Positions 7,390-15,158 of a stretch of 32,091 nucleotides of DNA are shown in pieces (the stretch's first letter is position 1; every line of letters starts with the position of its first letter). The notes under the pieces were generated by a model that saw only the letters and a list, made by a program, of their open reading frames with translations, did not search any database and had not been told where the DNA came from. The translations under genes were made by a program, and so were the position numbers. This DNA comes from an uncultured Oscillospiraceae bacterium (GTDB taxonomy: Bacteria > Bacillota > Clostridia > Oscillospirales > Oscillospiraceae), in contig CALWVZ010000021.1 of assembly GCA_944385125.1 (NCBI GenBank), positions 1-32,091 of the forward strand, written 5' to 3'.

Positions 7390-8662
7390 CTTTTGGACTC
7401 TGGCAGGCTTTGAATTCAAAAAAATATTTCGGAGAAAGACGTTTCCCGCCGCAATCCTCATTTGCCTGGGAATAATGGCGGCGGCAGTGTTTTCCAGCCT
7501 CAGCGGCGGTTCCTTCCACCACAGTGTGGGCAGGGACATCTCCAAATACGAGGCTATGAAGCTGGATAAGGAAGTCATCCTCACAAACAGGGGATACATC
7601 ACGCCTCAACTCATCTCCCGGGCCATACTTTCAAATCGGGAAATGATATCCAATAAGGACAACTACTTCGTAAACGAATACGGCAGCCACTTAAAAGAAG
7701 ACGCCTACATCCGATACATCCTGCCCTATGAGCCGGTGGTGGAGCTGATAAACAAGGTATATGCGGAAGACCTGGACTGCTTGGCCATGGATGCGCTGAG
7801 CCTTGAGTACATGGGTGAGGACAAGGCCGTGGACAGGCTCGGCCCGGAGACGGCGGAGGATTTCGACTCCGCATTAAAAAGCTTTGCCCGGGCTATGGCG
7901 CTGAGGGAGGAGGGTCTGTCGCAGGCCGAGGTGGAGAAAAACCTGGAGCTTATAGACAGTATAGAGACGCCCCTGTACAATGACTATTTTGGGGGATATG
8001 AGGCCTATATAATGAGCTCCAAGAGTCTGGCCCTTACGGTACTGTTCCTTATCCTTCTGCTGCTTTCCCCGGTGTTTTCCAATGAATACGAGGAGAAAAC
8101 GGACCAGGTGATCTTATGCACCAAAAACGGCAAGGGCAGTCTGTGCAGGGCAAAGCTGTTCGTATCCCTTGTTGTCTCCCTGCTGAGCGCAGTTCTGGTC
8201 ATGGGCCTGAGCTGGCTGGCTCTCCTGCTGCTCTATGGCTTTGAGGGAGGGAAGGTGAACATCCAGGTGGTGAACCCGGGGTGCAGCTATCCCCTTACTC
8301 TGCTGGAAGCCTGCTGCATCCACTTTATTTCGGTGGTCTTTGCCTCGGTGCTTTTTGGGGCTTTCATTGCCTTCATGTCCGCCAGGGTGAAAAGGAGCAC
8401 GGCTCCGGTGGTGGTAATGGGCACTCTGCTGACTATAATACCCATGTTCATATGGATACCCTTGAAATCGTCAGGCTTTATGTATGAGCTTCTAAAATTC
8501 TTCCCGGTAAACTCGGTGACTTTTGACTTTGACAGGAGCTTTGTTGAGATCTTTGGCATGCTGTTCACACCCTACAAATTCATCTGGACCCTCAGCGCAA
8601 TATTGATCATAGTCTTTTCCCTTCTGGCAGTGCGCAGCTTTAAAAGACATCAGCCCGGCTGA
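7382..8662 (+). CDS. ABC-2-type transporter permease
   Basis: A 426-residue membrane protein. The N-terminal EFKKIFRRKTFPAAILICLGIM is an amphipathic/first TM start typical of ABC-2 permeases. A large extracytoplasmic loop (about 35-215) follows, then a cluster of five to six TM helices between ~217 and 420 (including SLALTVLFLILLLLSPVFSNE, the usual start of the ABC-2 membrane core). It would form a homodimeric or mixed channel with the ATPase encoded immediately upstream. The last gene of the sigma-factor operon, followed by a strong terminator. Confidence 0.88.
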   Translation: MNNFWTLAGFEFKKIFRRKTFPAAILICLGIMAAAVFSSLSGGSFHHSVGRDISKYEAMKLDKEVILTNRGYITPQLISRAILSNREMISNKDNYFVNEYGSHLKEDAYIRYILPYEPVVELINKVYAEDLDCLAMDALSLEYMGEDKAVDRLGPETAEDFDSALKSFARAMALREEGLSQAEVEKNLELIDSIETPLYNDYFGGYEAYIMSSKSLALTVLFLILLLLSPVFSNEYEEKTDQVILCTKNGKGSLCRAKLFVSLVVSLLSAVLVMGLSWLALLLLYGFEGGKVNIQVVNPGCSYPLTLLEACCIHFISVVFASVLFGAFIAFMSARVKRSTAPVVVMGTLLTIIPMFIWIPLKSSGFMYELLKFFPVNSVTFDFDRSFVEIFGMLFTPYKFIWTLSAILIIVFSLLAVRSFKRHQPG

Positions 8663-8669
8663 GACATGA

Positions 8670-8706
8670 AAAAAGAGAGGAAGCACTTGACTCTTCCTCT
8701 CTTTTT
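8670..8706. terminator. Bidirectional terminator
   Basis: AAAAAGAGAGGAAG / CTTCCTCTCTTTTT stem around a 9-10 nt loop, with A-tract and T-tract flanks. It separates the convergent ABC operon and the DUF364-type gene. Confidence 0.88.
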
Positions 8707-8731
8707 GCCCTTTGATAGCTAGGTATTCCTT

Positions 8732-9469
8732 TTACCGGCTCAGGAGAAAGGCGCGGCCCAGGTGGTGGGGGCTGCCGGGGACGCTGCCTTCCACATGGCG
8801 GAGCATGGCCTCCCGCTCCGTCACCACCAGGCCCGCCAGGCGGTCTATGCCAAGTTCCAGCAGCGCCGGACACATTGGGACGCTGGGGCCGGTGAGGATG
8901 GTATAGGCATTGGGACACAGCTCCAGCAGATGGGGCAGGCTCTTGTTTATAAGGCTGCTGCCGGTGATGATGACCAGGTCACATTTTGGCAGGATATAGT
9001 CACAGGCGGTGTCGGGATAGTCCCCGGGCTTGGGGCTGCGCTCCAGGATATACACTTCTTTTGCCGTCTCCCGCAGGCCCGCAGGGCCCCGCATGTGGCC
9101 CACGATGCCCACAGTCATGCCGGTGAAATCCATACCGTCCCCATAATGGCCGCCCTCCGGCAGGGAGGAACCCAGCAGCTCCATACGCTCCCGGGTATTG
9201 TAAAAAGCGTTCACCGCCGCCATGGCAAAGCTGGCTTCCACCATGTTCCAGCTCATGAGGGCCCGGGAGGCCCCGGCCAGAGGGAGCCCGTCAAGCCCGT
9301 GGGGGAACATGGGGGCTATGCTGCTGCCCGGGGTGTGCATGGCTATGCCCAGACTGTCCTCCGTGGCTGCCAGGCACCACTGCTCCCCGGAGAGAGTCAT
9401 TGCGATGGGAGAGGCTGAATCCAGGCCGGAAAACAGCGTCTCATATAGGGAATCAATACTTCTGACCAT
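8732..9469 (-). CDS. DUF364/DUF4213-type protein
   Basis: A 245-residue protein resembling the putative heavy-metal-chelation family: an N-terminal DUF4213-like half (with GIAMHTPGSS and AVNAFYN) and a C-terminal Rossmann-like DUF364 half (MTVGIVGHMRG, YILERSPKPGDYPDTACDY, PKCDLVIITGSSLINKSL). The family is structurally linked to enolase-N-like and Rossmann folds and often sits with metal-uptake genes, but no such neighbour is present here. The ATG at 9469 has GGAGG at correct spacing; an upstream in-frame start would add a non-homologous extension. Substrate and reaction are unknown. Confidence 0.8.
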   Translation of the reverse strand: MVRSIDSLYETLFSGLDSASPIAMTLSGEQWCLAATEDSLGIAMHTPGSSIAPMFPHGLDGLPLAGASRALMSWNMVEASFAMAAVNAFYNTRERMELLGSSLPEGGHYGDGMDFTGMTVGIVGHMRGPAGLRETAKEVYILERSPKPGDYPDTACDYILPKCDLVIITGSSLINKSLPHLLELCPNAYTILTGPSVPMCPALLELGIDRLAGLVVTEREAMLRHVEGSVPGSPHHLGRAFLLSR

Positions 9470-9502
9470 GGCTGGCCTCCAATGCATGTATTTATAAAAA
9501 CC

Positions 9503-9531
9503 AGTATACAACCCTACTGCGGCCTTGTAAA
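9503..9531 (-). promoter_or_regulatory. Promoter of the DUF364-type gene
   Basis: On the minus strand, TTTACA (9531-9526), 17-bp spacer, TATACT (9508-9503). Confidence 0.7.
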
Positions 9532-9615
9532 TCAAAAAAATTTGTAGAATATTCACGGAAAATTCATAAATGCGCTGTAGCAATTTAACACATCGCCCAA
9601 TTAAATATTTTTCCC

Positions 9616-9644
9616 TTGAAATCCCTGGGCCGCAGTGGTATAGT
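9616..9644 (+). promoter_or_regulatory. Promoter of the glycine-riboswitch transcript
   Basis: TTGAAA (9616-9621), 17-bp spacer, TATAGT (9639-9644), ~50 bp upstream of the aptamer. Confidence 0.75.
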
Positions 9645-9689
9645 TAGCCCATAATTTCATAACCCGATGAAGCTGTCAGGCCGCTGGCA

Positions 9690-9780
9690 GTGGAGGGAAC
9701 TCTGGAGAATCTCATTTATGAGTGCCGAAGGTGCAAGGTTTAAGGACCGAATCTCTCAGGCCAAAGGACAGAGAAGTGCG
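9690..9780 (+). promoter_or_regulatory. Glycine riboswitch (single aptamer)
   Basis: The conserved glycine-aptamer elements are present in order: CTCTGGAGA (from 9700), GTGCCGAAGGTGCAAG, AATCTCTCAGGCCAAAGGAC and the closing CAGAG (P1, 9700-9704 with 9769-9773). Only one aptamer is recognisable; I do not see a second. It sits before a glycine/alanine symporter gene and before a terminator hairpin, so it probably controls transcription read-through in response to glycine. Confidence 0.9.
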
Positions 9781-9807
9781 TGGAGAATTTTTTTCCCGCC
9801 TACACCG

Positions 9808-9840
9808 GAGTTGTTGCTTTGCAGCAGCTCTTTTCTTTTT
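9808..9840 (+). terminator. Riboswitch-associated terminator
   Basis: GAGTTGTTGC / GCAGCAGCTC stem (wobble pairs included) with a TTT loop, followed by TTTTCTTTTT. It lies between the aptamer and the symporter start, consistent with glycine-dependent attenuation. Confidence 0.8.
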
Positions 9841-9925
9841 CCCCGCCACGGGGAGAATCGACAGGTATCACATTCAGCTCCGGCATAGACTTGTTTAAGG
9901 AGCTGTGAATAAAGGAGAGGACAAT

Positions 9926-11335
9926 ATGCAGGCAATTTTGAATTTCTTTACGGGACCCCTGAACACGGTGGCTTGGCTGTACATCTTCCTGCCCTGTGTC
10001 ATGATAGGCGGAGTGCTGCTCACCGCCAGGACCGGCTTCATCCAGTTCCGGCGTTTTGGCTATGCCATGAAAAACACCGCCGGCAAGATGTTTAAGAAGG
10101 CTGAGGCAGGCCAGGGCGCCGTCACCCCCCTCCAGGCCGTTACTACGGCTCTGGCCGCCACAGTGGGCACCGGCAATATCGTGGGAACTTCCCAGGCCAT
10201 AGCCCTGGGCGGCTACGGCGCAGTGTTCTGGCTGTGGCTGGCGGCTCTTATGGGCATGGTGGTGAAATACTCAGAGGTCACTCTGTCCGTTCATTTTCGC
10301 CAGAGAGACGCCCACGGCGACTGGGTTGGCGGCCCCATGTACTACATAACCAATGGCCTGGGCCCCAAGTGGAAATGGCTGGCCGCAGTCTTTGCTGTCT
10401 TTGCGGTGCTGGCCTCCTTCGGCATAGGCAACATGAGCCAGGTCAACTCCATCACCGGCTCCATCACCGACGCCATCAACGTATTCTTTAAGCTCAGCGA
10501 CTCCGCCAAAACCACTGTCCACTGGGCGCTGGGCATATCCATGGCCCTGCTCATCGCTGTCATCCTCCTGGGCGGCATCAAGCGTATAGGCAGCGTCACT
10601 GAAAAGCTGGTGCCTTTCATGAGCGTTATCTACATCATAGTATGCGTAGTGGTGCTCATCTGCCATGCCCAGAACATCCCCGGCGCTTTTGTGAAGATAT
10701 TCAGCGCAGCTTTTGCGCCCCGGGCCGTCATGGGCGCCGCCTCCGGCATCGCCCTGAAGCAGGCCATAGTCTGGGGCCTTCGCCGCAGCGCCTTCTCCAA
10801 TGAGGCCGGCCTGGGCTCCGCCGGTATCGCCCACGCAGCTGCCGACGCTCCCAGCGCAGTGGACCAGGGACTCTACGGTATCTTTGAGGTCTTCATGGAC
10901 ACCCTGGTCATCTGCTCCCTCACCGCTCTCACCATCATTTGCAGCGGCATCGACATCAGCTTCGGCACAAAGCCCGGCTCCGAGCTCATCATGGCCGCCT
11001 TCTCCACCGTTTTTGGCGAGAAGTTCTCCTCCCTCTTCGTGGCCGTGGCCCTGATGCTCTTTGCCTTTTCTACCGTCCTGGGCTGGGCCCTCTACGGTAC
11101 CCGCTGCACCCAGTACCTCTTCGGCAGCAAGAGCATCCGTATCTACCAGGTGATCTTTGCAATAATCATTGTGGTGGGCTGCGTATCTCCCATAGACGTG
11201 GTCTGGGATGTGGCCGACACCTTCAACGGCCTTATGGCAGTGCCCAACTTCGTGGCCATCTTCGCCCTGTCCGGCGTGGTGGCAAAGCTCACCAAGGAAC
11301 ACTTTGAAGCTGTGGACAGCAAGCTTAGAAAGTAG
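9926..11335 (+). CDS. Sodium:glycine/alanine symporter (AGCS family)
   Basis: A 469-residue multi-pass membrane protein of the AGCS family. Signature segments are VTTALAATVGTGNIVGTSQAIALGG (substrate and sodium site; shown here in part), GGPMYYI and RRSAFSNEAGLGSA. Roughly ten to eleven TM helices fill the length, the usual size. The start is the ATG at 9926, preceded by AAAGGAGAGG; an in-frame GTG at 9905 would precede this ribosome binding site. The glycine riboswitch upstream argues that glycine is a substrate; since high glycine typically turns these switches on, the gene may serve catabolic uptake. It is monocistronic. Confidence 0.94.
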   Translation: MQAILNFFTGPLNTVAWLYIFLPCVMIGGVLLTARTGFIQFRRFGYAMKNTAGKMFKKAEAGQGAVTPLQAVTTALAATVGTGNIVGTSQAIALGGYGAVFWLWLAALMGMVVKYSEVTLSVHFRQRDAHGDWVGGPMYYITNGLGPKWKWLAAVFAVFAVLASFGIGNMSQVNSITGSITDAINVFFKLSDSAKTTVHWALGISMALLIAVILLGGIKRIGSVTEKLVPFMSVIYIIVCVVVLICHAQNIPGAFVKIFSAAFAPRAVMGAASGIALKQAIVWGLRRSAFSNEAGLGSAGIAHAAADAPSAVDQGLYGIFEVFMDTLVICSLTALTIICSGIDISFGTKPGSELIMAAFSTVFGEKFSSLFVAVALMLFAFSTVLGWALYGTRCTQYLFGSKSIRIYQVIFAIIIVVGCVSPIDVVWDVADTFNGLMAVPNFVAIFALSGVVAKLTKEHFEAVDSKLRK

Positions 11336-11375
11336 AGGGCGAAAGCAGTAGGCAAGAGACAGATAACGGATAATA

Positions 11376-11640
11376 TCACCGGCAGGCGGATAGTTCCGCC
11401 TGCCGGTCAGCTTGTCGAAGAAGGCCAAGCCTTCTTCGACAAAAGGGCTTGCACTTCGCTCCATGCCTCAGTTGTACGCCAGAGGCGTACAATTCGACAC
11501 TTCGCTCCGTGAGAAGTGTTTTCTGCGACGTACACGCCGCCGCAGAAAACGATTTAAATTATTTTTTCGCTGCGGCGAAAAAACTCTGCGAGGCTTTTTC
11601 GACAGTCTCACCGGCAGGCGGATAGTTCCGCCTGCCGGTT
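11376..11640. repeat. Hairpin-packed intergenic block bounded by identical inverted repeats
   Basis: An identical 32-bp sequence, itself an inverted repeat (ACCGGCAGGCGGA / TCCGCCTGCCGGT), occurs at 11376-11407 and 11608-11639. Between the copies are five more stems: 11412-11442 (14 bp perfect), 11472-11492 (9 bp perfect), 11498-11519 (7 bp), 11518-11550 (10 bp) and 11562-11583 (9 bp). CACTTCGCTCC is repeated at 11452 and 11499. No ORF is credible. The right-hand copy is followed by TTTT and can serve as a terminator for the symporter or, on the other strand, its left neighbour for the XRE gene. Confidence 0.85.
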
Positions 11641-11646
11641 TTACGC

Positions 11647-13074
11647 TTATTTGGATTTGAAATTACGGTATATCCCCAGACACAGCAGCGCCAGGGCTGC
11701 GGCGGCAAAAACAAGTATCAGTGCGGCGTACCAGGTCAAGGGGCCATAGGGCAAGGCTTTTACGAAGGGCGTTGCCAGGGTATAGTTGTCGACGGCCCCA
11801 CGCCAGCCGTAGACCGGGGCCAGGGCGGCGTCCAGGAGGATGGGCCAGGTCCAGAGCCACAGGGCGGTATATCCGCAGGCGGCGGAGCTGCGCAGGGGAC
11901 GGCTCAGCGGCAGGTAGCGCAGGCACAGCATAACTCCCCAGGGCAGAGCCATGGGAATGAGGCTCACCATGAGGTTCATGAGATAGTCTCCTCCCCGGGC
12001 CCGGCTGTTGGCGGCGGTGGCCAAGATGACGATGATGAGCAGAAGCAGGCTCTCCAGAGAGAAATACAGCAAAAGCAGGTTCCTGCCCCAGGAGCCGGGG
12101 AGCCGCAGCTGACGCAGCACCGGGGGCAGCAAAACCATGCCCAGGCCAAAAACCACAGACACTGCCGCCAGGAAAAACCAGCTGCCGCCGGTATAGAGGC
12201 AGGAGACCAGAAGCAGCAAAAGCAACAGGGCGGTCTCTATGCCCACATATAGGCTGAATTTCCTGGAGCCGAGGCTTCTGGGCAGAGGCAGCTGCCGGAG
12301 GAACACCGGCAGGAAGAACAGGCCCAGACCGAAGAGGAGGGCGCAGGCGGTGATGATAAACCAGCCGCCGCCGGTATAGAAGCTGCACACCAGCAGCAGA
12401 AGCAGCAGCATCAGAGTCTCGGCGGCCAAATACAGCGACAGCCTGCAGCGCCGGTACTTTTCAGGCAACAGCGGGCTTCTCAGCAGAAAAGGCAGACAGA
12501 CCAGACTCAGGCCGAAGAGCGCCGCCATACCTGCCCAGCCGAACCAGTCGCCCCCTACATACAGGCAGCTGGCTAAAAGCAGCAGTTCCAGGGAAAGGGT
12601 AAAGCCGCCCAGACTGATAAAACGGCGGTAGGGCTCCAGCCTGCCGCTGAGGGCACAGAGGCTGGGGGTGAGGGTGATGGAGGCGCACAGCAGCAGCGCA
12701 GGCAGGAGAATGAAAAACCAGTCCAGCCTGCCTGCAGTGGAGAGATTGACCACAGCGCAGACAAGTAAAATGCCGCCGTAAATTATATACTGGCTTAGCC
12801 GGGTGTTTCGGCAGAGCTTCACATAGCGCTCCGCCAGGCGGTAGGAATCCCGCTGGCGGGTGTCCTCGCTGCCGGAGAGCAGCTCATGCTCCGACACCTC
12901 CAACACGGCACAGATATTTTGCAGCAGGGTGATGTCCGGGTAGCTCAGGCCCCGCTCCCACTTGGAGACGGCGGACTCGGTGACGAAGAGCTTTGCGGCA
13001 AATTCCTTTTGGGTCATGCCCAGCTCCCGGCGTCGCTGGAGTATGAACATGCCGAAGGTCTTTTTGTTGTCCAT
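11647..13074 (-). CDS. XRE-family regulator fused to a triplicated membrane domain
   Basis: A 475-residue protein. Residues ~8-62 are a Cro/C1-type helix-turn-helix (MTQKEFAAKLFVTESAVSKWERG). After a ~30-residue linker come about twelve hydrophobic segments. Three of the two-helix units are repeats: the motifs LYVGGDWF (171), FYTGGGWF (232) and LYTGGSWF (293) are exactly 61 residues apart, each followed by a helix and an LP-F/VLR turn. XRE proteins with C-terminal membrane domains are common in Firmicutes and are thought to be membrane-tethered sensors or repressors; the signal is unknown. The ATG at 13074 has GGAG upstream. Its promoter carries a palindrome suited to autoregulation. Confidence 0.85.
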   Translation of the reverse strand: MDNKKTFGMFILQRRRELGMTQKEFAAKLFVTESAVSKWERGLSYPDITLLQNICAVLEVSEHELLSGSEDTRQRDSYRLAERYVKLCRNTRLSQYIIYGGILLVCAVVNLSTAGRLDWFFILLPALLLCASITLTPSLCALSGRLEPYRRFISLGGFTLSLELLLLASCLYVGGDWFGWAGMAALFGLSLVCLPFLLRSPLLPEKYRRCRLSLYLAAETLMLLLLLLVCSFYTGGGWFIITACALLFGLGLFFLPVFLRQLPLPRSLGSRKFSLYVGIETALLLLLLLVSCLYTGGSWFFLAAVSVVFGLGMVLLPPVLRQLRLPGSWGRNLLLLYFSLESLLLLIIVILATAANSRARGGDYLMNLMVSLIPMALPWGVMLCLRYLPLSRPLRSSAACGYTALWLWTWPILLDAALAPVYGWRGAVDNYTLATPFVKALPYGPLTWYAALILVFAAAALALLCLGIYRNFKSK

Positions 13075-13102
13075 GGTGAGGGCTCCTTTTAGAGGAAGTA
13101 TC

Positions 13103-13150
13103 AACTTGCAAGTTCACTTTGAGGATATGTCTCAAGAAACAAAAAGTCAA
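13103..13150 (-). promoter_or_regulatory. Promoter and operator-like palindrome of the XRE membrane gene
   Basis: On the minus strand, TTGACT (13150-13145), 17-bp spacer, TATCCT (13127-13122). A perfect 12-bp palindrome, AACTTGCAAGTT (13103-13114), covers the predicted transcription start. Binding by the encoded XRE protein is inferred. Confidence 0.7.
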
Positions 13151-13198
13151 TACTTCCCGGATGCCCGGCGGCTCGACTGTTGGGAAAGTCCTGTGTTT

Positions 13199-14245
13199 TC
13201 AAGTCTTTGAAGCTTCTGCCTCCACAGCTTTCTCCACATTCTCCTGAATATGGGAGCGGGTGAAAGCGTCCAGGGCCTTGAAGTCCATATAGGGCTTATA
13301 TACCGCCTCCAGCTGGTCGTGGAGGGATTTGGCCTGGGAGAGGATCAATATTGCCCGGGACAGAGCGGAAGCATACTGCTCGGGAAGTACCGCCGGCTCC
13401 GGCAGCTCCAGGCCTTCCATGTCCATGCCCTGCTGGCCGGGCACGCCCCATGTCTCCGGCACAAAGGCCAGGGAACAGCCGGGAAGCAGCAGGGCCTCAA
13501 AACGGGAAGGATCCAAGGGCTGGGGAACCGATACGCCGGCCAGGCCCCGGCTCTCTGCCTCCTTAATGGCCATGGCCATGAACTGAGGGGCAATTTGCTC
13601 CGGCAGGGAGAAGACACGGCTGCAAAGACGGGAGACGCTCTCCTTCAGACAGAGCCGGCCCTTGCAGCTTATGGCGCTGAAAAAGCGGGGCATGGCCGCT
13701 GACGGGTGGGAAGCCATGCTGGGAGTGGCGTCCAATACCCTGGCAAGACGGCGGTACAGCTGGGCAAGCTGCTCCGAACTGAGCCCGGCTTCTCCCTCGC
13801 CGTCCCTTATCTCAGCGGCGGCTGACAGGTATTTATAGGCCTTTTCATAAAGCGACTTATATTCCCGGTTAAGAAGGGCTATCTGCCTGGAGTCCTGGGC
13901 GCTGAGAGGCAGACGGCAAAAGCTGCCTAGGTTTACATAATCAGCGGTGACTGCAAAGATGCGGGGCTCGGTGACATGGGGAGCGGTGCCGTCGCACCAG
14001 GCAGAATGGAGAGCCGGGATGTAGACGCCATCCAGGGAGTCCGGGTCCCCGGAGCAGAGGACGTACTCCACATCCAGGCCCCGGCTCTCCGCTGCTGCGC
14101 CGATACGGCGCATAAAACGGGACTTGCCGTTTCCGGGACCGCCTTTGATAATGTGGAGGAACGTGTTTTCCCCGGGGGGAAAACTGTCGTACAGGGAATA
14201 GAAGCCGCTGCGGCTGTTGGCGCCTAGGAAATAACTTATGTTCAT
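13199..14245 (-). CDS. P-loop ATPase with degenerate tandem repeat (PRK06851-like)
   Basis: A 348-residue protein built from two related halves. The first half carries an intact Walker A, GGPGNGKS (35-42), followed by RRIGAAAESRGLDVEYVLC and a SLDGVYIPAL block. The second half repeats this order (SRLCSR..., AIKEAESRGLAG, PSRFEALLLPGCSLAFVPE), but the position of the second Walker A (ISCKGRLCLKES) has lost the GxxGxGKS pattern. In the family I recognise (PRK06851-like ATPases) both halves usually hold a P-loop. The function is not established. The ATG at 14245 follows GGAG at good spacing. It is divergent from the HAD gene. Confidence 0.75.
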   Translation of the reverse strand: MNISYFLGANSRSGFYSLYDSFPPGENTFLHIIKGGPGNGKSRFMRRIGAAAESRGLDVEYVLCSGDPDSLDGVYIPALHSAWCDGTAPHVTEPRIFAVTADYVNLGSFCRLPLSAQDSRQIALLNREYKSLYEKAYKYLSAAAEIRDGEGEAGLSSEQLAQLYRRLARVLDATPSMASHPSAAMPRFFSAISCKGRLCLKESVSRLCSRVFSLPEQIAPQFMAMAIKEAESRGLAGVSVPQPLDPSRFEALLLPGCSLAFVPETWGVPGQQGMDMEGLELPEPAVLPEQYASALSRAILILSQAKSLHDQLEAVYKPYMDFKALDAFTRSHIQENVEKAVEAEASKT

Positions 14246-14410
14246 TTTCTTCTCCTTTCCTGAGCCTGGTCCCGGCTTTAAAGCTGGGGCCGGCGCTCTT
14301 TTCAACATGTACATTATATGCCCCCGGCGCCGGGAACTTTCCTGCCGGCCAAGGGCGGCGGGAAATTTTCCCGGGGAGTTAGGGCGGGGAAAAGTTTAAA
14401 ATAATATCTA

Positions 14411-14439
14411 TTGTGCCCGGCCCCCTTTACTGTTATAAT
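14411..14439 (+). promoter_or_regulatory. Promoter of the HAD phosphatase gene
   Basis: TTGTGC (14411-14416), 17-bp spacer, TATAAT (14434-14439) with extended -10 TG at 14431. Confidence 0.7.
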
Positions 14440-14457
14440 CGGGGCGAGGTGAAATAA

Positions 14458-15099
14458 GTGTACAAAAATATTCTCTTCGACTTTGACGGCACCGTTTTCG
14501 ACACGGTGGAGGGCATAACAAAATCCGCCCAATATGCTTTGAAAAAACAGGGGATAGAGGCGAGCCTGGAGCAGCTGCGCTGCTTTGCAGGACCTCCCCT
14601 GGTGGATAAGTTCATGGAGGTCTACGGCTTTGACAGAGAGACTGCGGAGCAGGCCACCAGAGATTTCAAGGAGCGCTATGTGCCCATAGGAGTCCATGAG
14701 TGCCGGGTTTTCCCGGGGATAAAACAGCTTTTGCAGGCCCTGAGGGACCGGGGTTTCAAAACAGGCATAGCCACCTCCAAGCCCCAGGTGCTGGCAGAGC
14801 AGCTGCTGGCCCAGGAGGATATGACGGAGCTGTTCATGGTCATCTGCGGCAGCGGCAGCGACGGCAACAACAGCGCCAAGTGGCAGGTGCTGAAGCGGGC
14901 CATGGAGGAGCTGGGGGCCAGCCCCGAAGACAGCGTGCTGGTGGGGGACACCAAGTACGACGTGGAGGGGGCCAAGCTCTGCGGAGTGCCCTGCATTGGC
15001 GTGGCCTACGGATATGCCGCCCCCGGCGAGCTGGAGCAGGCCGGGGCCCTGGCCATAGCCAGGGACATGGACGAGCTGCTGGAGCTGCTGAGCAGGTAG
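14458..15099 (+). CDS. HAD-superfamily hydrolase, phosphoglycolate phosphatase-like
   Basis: A 213-residue class-I HAD phosphatase. Motif I is DFDGT with nucleophile D8 and acid D10; motif II is IATSK; motif III includes K141 in the SAKWQVL region; motif IV is VLVGDTKYDVEGA. The alpha-helical cap lies between ~15 and 85. The family hydrolyses small phosphate esters; the exact substrate (phosphoglycolate, pyrophosphate or nucleotide) cannot be read from the sequence. The start is a GTG at 14458 with GAGGTG upstream. It is followed by a strong terminator. Confidence 0.88.
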   Translation: MYKNILFDFDGTVFDTVEGITKSAQYALKKQGIEASLEQLRCFAGPPLVDKFMEVYGFDRETAEQATRDFKERYVPIGVHECRVFPGIKQLLQALRDRGFKTGIATSKPQVLAEQLLAQEDMTELFMVICGSGSDGNNSAKWQVLKRAMEELGASPEDSVLVGDTKYDVEGAKLCGVPCIGVAYGYAAPGELEQAGALAIARDMDELLELLSR

Positions 15100-15103
15100 T
15101 ATC

Positions 15104-15143
15104 AAAAAGCCTGAGTTCCCGAAACCGGGAACTCAGGCTTTTT
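15104..15143. terminator. Bidirectional terminator
   Basis: GCCTGAGTTCCCG / CGGGAACTCAGGC perfect 13-bp stem, flanked by AAAAA and TTTTT. It separates the convergent HAD and YpsA-like genes. Confidence 0.93.
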
Positions 15144-15158
15144 ACCGCCGGACAAGGC

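Noticed and set aside
10271-11464. 397-codon open frame antisense to the symporter
   Set aside because: Shadow frame of a strongly supported membrane protein; its His/Gly/Asp-rich product has no domain.
11376-11640. CRISPR or insertion sequence
   Set aside because: No transposase frame and only two end copies; spacing is not CRISPR-like.
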